From: an uncultured Rubrivivax sp.
GTDB lineage: Bacteria; Pseudomonadota; Gammaproteobacteria; Burkholderiales; Burkholderiaceae_C
DNA length: 5,037 nucleotides
Direction of reading: 5' to 3'
NCBI GenBank assembly: GCA_937975735.1
Contig: CALJUI010000130.1
Span: forward strand, 1-5,037
The position numbers and the translations under genes are program-made. The notes under the pieces are model-generated. The model searched no databases. It had not been told where the DNA came from and saw only the letters and a program-made list of their open reading frames with translations. This document shows positions 1-5,037 of this stretch, in pieces. The first letter of the stretch is position 1; each line of letters begins with the position of its first letter.

Positions 1-555
1 CCCGAGGTGGCCAACGCGCGGGCCCAGCTCGACCTCGCGCGCGCCGCGCTGCAGGCGGCGCAGGCCCGGCTCGACCAGGCCGTGCTGCGCGCGCCGGCGC
101 CGGGCCAGGTGATCCAGCGCGCGGTCGAGCCGGGGCAGATCGTGCAGCCCGGACGCGTGCTGCTGGTGCTGGCCGCCGACGGGCCGAGCGAACTCGTCGC
201 CCTGGTCGACGAGCGGTTCTTCGGTCAGCTCGAGCTCGGCCAGCGCGCCCGTGTCGTCGCCGACGCCTTTCCGGCCCAGCCCTTCGACGCCCGGCTGGTC
301 CGGCTGGCGCCGGCGGTCGACCCGCTGCGCGGCGCGATCGAGGCGACCTTCGGCGTCGCCGCGCCGCCGGCCTTCCTGCGCGAGGACATGACGCTGTCGG
401 TCGAGGTCATCACAGGCGAGCGCCAGGCCGCGCTGGTGCTGCCGCTGCGCGCACTGCATGACGGCGGTGCGGTGCCCGTGTTCGAGGACCACTGGGTCTC
501 CGAGCGCGCCGTCGTGCTCGGCCTGCGCACGCTCGACCAGGCCGAAGTGCGCTAG
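1..555 (+). CDS. Periplasmic adaptor (HlyD/MacA-type membrane fusion protein), 5' end outside window, ends early at in-frame TAG
   Basis: Adaptor subunit of a tripartite ABC exporter, expected to be anchored in the inner membrane and to link the permease to an outer-membrane channel. The frame is open from base 1, so the N-terminus (signal or anchor, first lipoyl half, first hairpin helix) lies upstream. Counting from the GTG codon at base 7, residues 1-28 are an Ala/Gln/Arg-rich helix matching the returning arm of the coiled-coil hairpin. Residues 29-57 are the second lipoyl half (RAPAPGQVIQ, then EPGQIVQPG). Residues 60-135 fit the beta-barrel (LVDERFFGQLELGQRARV, then LREDMTLSVEV). Residues 140-182 begin the membrane-proximal domain (LVLPLRAL). 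The GTG at base 7 is an internal codon, not a start. The frame stops at TAG 553-555 in the middle of the membrane-proximal domain, where adaptors normally continue with a G-L-x-x-G-D strand; that sequence is found just after the stop. Permease and ATPase genes follow. Family assignment is firm; the substrate is unknown. Confidence 0.85.
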   Translation, partial: PEVANARAQLDLARAALQAAQARLDQAVLRAPAPGQVIQRAVEPGQIVQPGRVLLVLAADGPSELVALVDERFFGQLELGQRARVVADAFPAQPFDARLVRLAPAVDPLRGAIEATFGVAAPPAFLREDMTLSVEVITGERQAALVLPLRALHDGGAVPVFEDHWVSERAVVLGLRTLDQAEVR

Positions 556-717
556 GGGCTGCGTGCCGGCGATGCGGTGCTGCTCGACCCGTCGCCGTCG
601 CCGGGCACGCGCGTGCGGCCACGGGTGGTGCCGGAGGCCGAGGCCCTGCGCGGGGCCGCGGCGGCGGCCGGCTCGGAGGGCCTGGGCAACGCGATGAGCG
701 GCGGCGCGGTCCGCTGA
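556..717 (+). pseudogene. Detached 3' tail of the adaptor gene, in frame after the TAG
   Basis: Reading on in the adaptor frame past the TAG gives 53 codons and then TGA at 715-717. The tail begins GLRAGDAVLLDPSPSPGTRV, which is the normal C-terminal strand of HlyD/MacA adaptors (G-L-x-x-G-D-x-V-L-L), followed by an Ala/Gly-rich, probably disordered end. About 50 of the 53 codons end in G or C, as in the neighbouring genes, so this stretch was under coding constraint until recently. A single base change (for example from GAG, CAG or TCG) would join it to the upstream part. Its extended end lies 20 bases before the permease start, a natural operon spacing, whereas the truncated version leaves an atypical 182-base gap. 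It is either part of a broken gene or a sign of a base error in the assembly; suppression of the UAG cannot be excluded. Confidence 0.75.
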
Positions 718-737
718 CGCCGGGCGGGCGCGGCTCG

Positions 738-1955
738 ATGGGCGGGTTCGAACTCACGGTGGCGGTGCGCTTCCTGCGCGAGGGGCGCTTCCAGAGCCTG
801 CTGATCATCGTCGGCGTCGCCGCCGGGGTGGCCGTCGTGGCGTACATCTCCGCGCTCGTCACCGGGCTGCAGGCGAACACGGTGACGAAGACCCTGGGCA
901 CGCAGGCGCATGTGGTCATCACGCCGCCGGACGAGGTCGTGACGCCGGCACTGGCGCGCGACGGCGACGCGCCGCCGTTTACCGACGTGCAGGCCCGCGC
1001 GCAGCGGCTGCGCACGCTGGCCAACTGGCCGACGCTGGTCGATGCGCTGGCGCGGCGGCCCGGGGTCGCCGCCGTGTCGCCGATGGTCGGCGGCGCGGCG
1101 CTGGCGCGGCGCGGCGAGGCGACCCGCTCGGTGGCCGTGTCGGGCGTCGAGCTCGAGCGCTACGACCGCATCGTCGGCCTGCGCGACAAGCTGATCGACG
1201 GGCAGCTGCGGCTGGCGCCGGGCGAGGCCATCGCCGGGGTCTCGCTGGCCGCCGACCTCGGCCTGCGCGTCGGCGACCGGCTGCTCGTCACCACCGGCGA
1301 GCGCAGCGAGACATTGCGCCTGTCCGGCCTGGTCGACCTCGGCGTGCGCTCGTTGAACCAGCGCACCGTGATCGTGCCCTTGCGCTCGGCGCAGAGTCTG
1401 TTCGACCTGGCTGGCGGCGCGACGCAGGTCGACGTCACGGTCGCCGACGTCTGGTCGGCGCAGGCGCTGGCCGCGGCGCTGGCGGCGGAGCTGCCGTTCA
1501 AGGTCGAGAGCTGGCAGCAGAGCAACGCCCAGCTCGTCTCGGCGCTGAACGCGCAGGGCATCAGCACGCTGCTGATCCGGGTCGTCGTGATGGTCGTCGT
1601 CGTGCTCGGCATCGCCAGCGTGCTGGTCGTTTCGGTGGTGCAGAAGCAGCGCGAGATCGGCATCCTGCGCGCGATGGGCACGACGCGCGCGCAGGTGCTG
1701 CGCGTGTTCCTGCTGCAGGGCGCGCTGGTCGGCGCGATCGGCTCGGTGGCCGGCATCGGCCTGGCGATGGGCATGATCAAGCTGTTCACGACCTTCGTCC
1801 GCGGCGCCGACGGGCTGCCGCTGTTCGCCATCTCGCTGCCGCCGGCGATGGCCATGCAGATCGCCGCGCTGGCGCTGGTCGCCGGGGTGCTGGCGGCGCT
1901 GGCGCCGGCGCGCCGCGCCGCGCGCATGGACCCGGCGCAGGCGATCCGGCTGTGA
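738..1955 (+). CDS. ABC exporter permease, FtsX/MacB-like fold (MacB/LolC/DevC type)
   Basis: Inner-membrane subunit of the exporter, 405 residues. A short cytoplasmic start (FELTVAVRFLREGR) leads into membrane segment 1 at about residues 19-42. A large extracytoplasmic domain follows at about 43-278, corresponding to the MacB periplasmic core. Three more hydrophobic segments lie at about 279-300 (a run of Val), 325-350 and 370-392. Between segments 2 and 3 is the family's cytoplasmic coupling sequence QKQREIGILRAMGTTRAQVL, and the protein ends with the typical ARRAARMDPAQAIRL tail. Four segments and one large periplasmic domain are the hallmark of type VII (MacB/LolCDE-like) ABC systems, which use mechanotransmission rather than a transmembrane substrate path. 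The ATG at 738 is chosen because the family's N-terminal motif starts directly after it; the ribosome site is weak (a GGGCGG-like stretch). The ATPase gene begins 7 bases after the stop. An adjacent adaptor favours MacB/DevC-like export over LolC-like lipoprotein release. Confidence 0.9.
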   Translation: MGGFELTVAVRFLREGRFQSLLIIVGVAAGVAVVAYISALVTGLQANTVTKTLGTQAHVVITPPDEVVTPALARDGDAPPFTDVQARAQRLRTLANWPTLVDALARRPGVAAVSPMVGGAALARRGEATRSVAVSGVELERYDRIVGLRDKLIDGQLRLAPGEAIAGVSLAADLGLRVGDRLLVTTGERSETLRLSGLVDLGVRSLNQRTVIVPLRSAQSLFDLAGGATQVDVTVADVWSAQALAAALAAELPFKVESWQQSNAQLVSALNAQGISTLLIRVVVMVVVVLGIASVLVVSVVQKQREIGILRAMGTTRAQVLRVFLLQGALVGAIGSVAGIGLAMGMIKLFTTFVRGADGLPLFAISLPPAMAMQIAALALVAGVLAALAPARRAARMDPAQAIRL

Positions 1956-1962
1956 CCCGGCG

Positions 1963-2666
<704 letters not shown>

Positions 2667-2694
<28 letters not shown>

Positions 2695-3854
2695 TTCTCG
2701 GCCATCGTCGTCGACGCGGCGGTCGAGCTCACCAGGTAGTCGAGCTCGGCGCGCTGGAGCTTGGCCCCGATCGCGCCGGTCTCCGGAAACTTGTGCATCA
2801 GGCTGGTGAACCACCAGGAGAAGCGTTCGGCCTTCCACACCCGCGCCAGGCAGCGCTGCGAATAGGTGTCGATGCCGGCATCGCTGCGGTCCTTGTAGTG
2901 CTCGATCAGCGCCCGAGACAGGTAGCGCACGTCGGACGCGGCGAGGTTCAGGCCCTTGGCGCCGGTGGGCGGCACGATGTGCGCGGCGTCGCCGGCCAGG
3001 AACAGGCGGCCGAAGCGCATCGGCTCGGCGACGAAGCTGCGCAGCGGCGCGATGCTCTTCTCCAGCGACGGCCCGGTGACCAGGCTCTCGGCGGCCTCGG
3101 GGTCCAGGCGCAGCCGCAGTTCGTCCCAGAACGCGTCGTCGCTCCAGTCCTCGACCTTGTCCTTCAGCGAGCATTGCACGTAGTAGCGCGAACGCGTCTC
3201 GGAGCGCATCGAGCACAGCGCGAAGCCGCGCTCGTGGTTCGAGTAGATCAGCTCGTGCGACACCGGCGGCGTGTCCGACAGGAGGCCGAGCCAGCCGAAG
3301 TTGTAGACCCGCTCGTACAGCGACAGCGCCGACGGCGGCACGCTGGCGCGGCTGACGCCGTGGTAGCCGTCGCAGCCGGCGATGAAGTCGCAGCGCACCT
3401 CGTGCGATTCGCCGCGCTGGGTGTAGGTCACGCGCGGCCGGTCGCCGTCGAAGTCGTGGATCGCGACGTCGGCGGCTTCGTAGATCGTCTCGGCGCCGGA
3501 GGCCGCGCGCGCCTCCATCAGGTCGCGCGTGACTTCGGTCTGGCCGTAGACCATGACCTGCTGCCCGCCGGTCAGCCCGCTCATGTCGATGCGGTGGCGC
3601 GCGCCGCCGAAGCACAGGTCGAAGCCGCCGTGCGGCAGGCCTTCGGCGTGCATGCGGGCGCCCACGCCGGCCTCGTCGAGCAGGTCGCAGGTGGTCTGCT
3701 CCAGCACGCCGGCGCGGATGCGGCCGAGCACGTACTCGCCGGTCTGTCGCTCGAGGATCAGGTTGTCGACGCCGGCCTTGTGCAGCAACTGGCCGAGCAG
3801 CAGCCCGGAAGGGCCGGCGCCGATGATGAGGACCTGGGTGCGTCTGGCGGTCAT
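2667..3854 (-). CDS. pobA: 4-hydroxybenzoate 3-monooxygenase (p-hydroxybenzoate hydroxylase)
   Basis: Cytoplasmic FAD monooxygenase, 395 residues, converting 4-hydroxybenzoate, NAD(P)H and O2 to protocatechuate, the entry point to ring cleavage and the beta-ketoadipate pathway. It aligns by eye over its full length with the Pseudomonas fluorescens enzyme (394 residues) at a constant offset of +3. The FAD-binding GAGPSG is at 12-17, the DG motif at 162-163 and GDAAHIVPPTGAKGLNLA from 288. Active-site residues are all kept: Arg47 (44 in the reference), Tyr204 (201), Ser215 (212), Arg217 (214), Arg223 (220), Tyr225 (222), Pro296 (293) and Tyr388 (385). The helix that sets coenzyme choice reads ERQTGEYVLGR, keeping the Arg, Gln and Tyr linked to NADPH preference, so NADPH use is inferred. 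The ATG has a good AAGGAG six bases upstream. It lies 83 bases downstream of hppD on the same strand; no pobR-type regulator is present in the window. Confidence 0.97.
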
Positions 3855-3937
3855 GCGGGTCTCCTTCGCGCCATTCTTCGACCGCCCCGGCCCGGCATCA
3901 AGGCACCGAGGCCACTAGCAGCTATCGCAATCCGGCA
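3855..3937 (-). other. hppD-pobA intergenic spacer, 83 bases
   Basis: Between the hppD stop and the pobA start there is no hairpin followed by a T-run in the direction of transcription, so nothing points to termination; co-transcription of the two genes is plausible. Apart from the pobA ribosome site, I see only a nine-base direct repeat, CCGGCATCA on the + strand, at 3892-3900 and 3932-3940, the second copy covering the hppD stop codon. I see no promoter boxes that I would defend, although a pobA-specific promoter cannot be excluded. Confidence 0.5.
3861..3866 (-). promoter_or_regulatory. Shine-Dalgarno sequence of pobA
   Basis: On the minus strand the bases read AAGGAG, ending six bases before the pobA ATG (3854-3852). 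It is the clearest ribosome-binding site in the window and confirms the chosen pobA start. It also suggests that pobA is translated independently rather than by coupling to hppD. Confidence 0.85.
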
Positions 3938-5037
3938 TCAGACCGCCGCGTCCTTGCCGATCACGCCGCGCTGGATCTGGTCGCGCTCGATCGACTCGAA
4001 CAGGGCCTTGAAGTTGCCCTCGCCGAAGCCTTCGTCGCCCTTCCTCTGGATGAACTCGAAGAACACCGGGCCGAGCAGGGTCTGCGAGAAGATCTGCAGC
4101 AGCAGCCGCGGCTGACCGCCTTCGGTGCTGCCGTCGATCAGGATGCCGCGCGACTGCAGTTCGGCCACCGGCTGGCCGTGGCCCGGCAGCCGGGACTCGA
4201 GCATCTGATAGTAGACGTCGTTGGGCGCGGTCATCAGCGGCACGCCGGCCATCTGCAGCTTGTCCACGCTGTCGACGATGTCGTCGGTGAACAGCGCGAT
4301 GTGCTGGATGCCCTCGCCGTTGAACTGCATCAGGAACTCCTCGATCTGTCCGGTGCCCTTCGACGACTCCTCGTTCAGCGGGATGCGGATCTTGCCGTCC
4401 GGCGCGGTCATCGCCTTCGAGGTCAGGCCGGTGTACTCGCCCTTGATGTCGAAGTAGCGCAGCTCCCGGAAGTTGAACAGCTTCTCGTAGAAGTTGCCCC
4501 AGAAGGCCATGCGGCCACGGTAGACGTTGTGCGTCAGGTGGTCGATCGACTTCAGGCCGTGGCCGACCGGGTGACGGTCGACGCCGGGCAGCCAGTCGAA
4601 GTCGATGTCGTAGATCGAGCTGCCTTCCTGGTAGCGGTCGATCAGATACAGCGGTGCGCCGCCGATGCCCTTGATCGCCGGCAGGCGCAGCTCCATCGGG
4701 CCGGTGGCGATCTCGATCGGCTGCGCGCCGCGCTCGAGCGCCAGCGCGTAGGCCTTGTGCGCGTCCTTGACGCGGAACGCGAGACCGCAGGCCGAGGGCC
4801 CGTGCTCGGCGGCGAAGTAGGCCGCCGGACTGCGGGGCTCGCGGTTCAGGATGAAGTTGATGCCGCCCTGGCGGTACAGGTCCACCTGCTTGGAGCGATG
4901 CACTGCGACCTTCGTGAAGCCAAGCCGGGCGAACACGTCCTCGAGCACGCCGGGCGTCGGCGATGCGAACTCGACGAACTCGAAACCGTCGAGGCCGAGC
5001 GGGTTGGCGGAAATGGTGTCGGGGGTGGGGCCGGTCA
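3938..5037 (-). CDS. hppD: 4-hydroxyphenylpyruvate dioxygenase, start codon cut by the window edge
   Basis: Non-haem Fe(II) dioxygenase converting 4-hydroxyphenylpyruvate and O2 to homogentisate and CO2, the second step of tyrosine breakdown after transamination. The coding frame runs to the window edge: the final two bases, read on the minus strand, are TG of a probable ATG, followed by TGPTPDTISANPLGLDGFEF. This gives 366 residues, near the usual 350-360 for bacterial enzymes. The GTG at 4948-4946 is internal; starting there would lose the conserved GLDGFEFVEF segment. With that numbering the iron ligands are His167 (IDHLTHNV), His246 (GIQHIALFT) and Glu328 (FFEFIQRKG). They match P. fluorescens His161, His240 and Glu322 at a constant offset of +6. 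The C-terminal GFGEGNFKALFESIERDQ is the conserved gating helix region of HPPD. The IPLNE and LLLQIFS segments also fit HPPD rather than hydroxymandelate synthase. pobA follows 83 bases downstream; the promoter and any divergent regulator lie outside the window. Confidence 0.96.
   Translation of the reverse strand, partial: TGPTPDTISANPLGLDGFEFVEFASPTPGVLEDVFARLGFTKVAVHRSKQVDLYRQGGINFILNREPRSPAAYFAAEHGPSACGLAFRVKDAHKAYALALERGAQPIEIATGPMELRLPAIKGIGGAPLYLIDRYQEGSSIYDIDFDWLPGVDRHPVGHGLKSIDHLTHNVYRGRMAFWGNFYEKLFNFRELRYFDIKGEYTGLTSKAMTAPDGKIRIPLNEESSKGTGQIEEFLMQFNGEGIQHIALFTDDIVDSVDKLQMAGVPLMTAPNDVYYQMLESRLPGHGQPVAELQSRGILIDGSTEGGQPRLLLQIFSQTLLGPVFFEFIQRKGDEGFGEGNFKALFESIERDQIQRGVIGKDAAV

Noticed and set aside
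1581..1604. GTCGTC-rich simple repeat in the permease gene
   Set aside because: It encodes the Val-rich second membrane segment; the repeat follows from hydrophobic residues combined with GC-rich codon choice.
3892..3940. Nine-base direct repeat CCGGCATCA, 40 bases apart, around the hppD stop
   Set aside because: Too short, only two copies, and one lies partly in coding sequence. It could be an operator half-site, but there is nothing else to support that.
2793..4115. Plus-strand open frame of 440 codons opposite pobA and the end of hppD
   Set aside because: It is the antisense of conserved enzyme sequence, with biased composition and no domain. It also runs through the hppD-pobA spacer with no ribosome site of note.

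Overview
This is a gene-dense, very GC-rich window (about 70% G+C by eye, with almost every third codon position G or C). The codon use, the gene families and the closeness of the aromatic-degradation proteins to proteobacterial versions suggest a beta-proteobacterium, perhaps a Burkholderiales member. That placement is an inference from composition and protein style, not from a marker gene. I see no RNA genes, mobile elements, CRISPR arrays or stretches over 300 bases without a gene.

Left part (1-2694, + strand): a three-gene export cassette in the order adaptor, permease, ATPase. It holds the 3' part of a HlyD/MacA-type periplasmic adaptor, an FtsX/MacB-fold permease with four predicted membrane segments, and a LolD/MacB-type ATPase with all its nucleotide-binding motifs. 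This is the layout of split MacAB-like or DevBCA-like tripartite efflux systems; the substrate cannot be read from sequence. The adaptor frame is interrupted by an in-frame TAG at 553-555, yet the same frame continues for 53 codons of adaptor-like, GC3-rich sequence to a TGA at 715-717. This looks like a recent nonsense change, a sequence error or, less likely, readthrough.

Right part (2667-5037, - strand): two aromatic-catabolism genes read leftward. hppD (4-hydroxyphenylpyruvate dioxygenase) comes first and is complete except for the first base of its probable start codon, which falls just outside the window. After 83 bases comes pobA (4-hydroxybenzoate 3-monooxygenase), with a clear Shine-Dalgarno sequence. 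The pair feeds two branches of aromatic degradation: tyrosine to homogentisate, and 4-hydroxybenzoate to protocatechuate. The transporter cassette and pobA converge and overlap by 28 bases at their 3' ends.

I found no convincing previously undescribed system. The items most worth a second look are the interrupted adaptor, the unusual hppD-pobA pairing and the convergent coding overlap.
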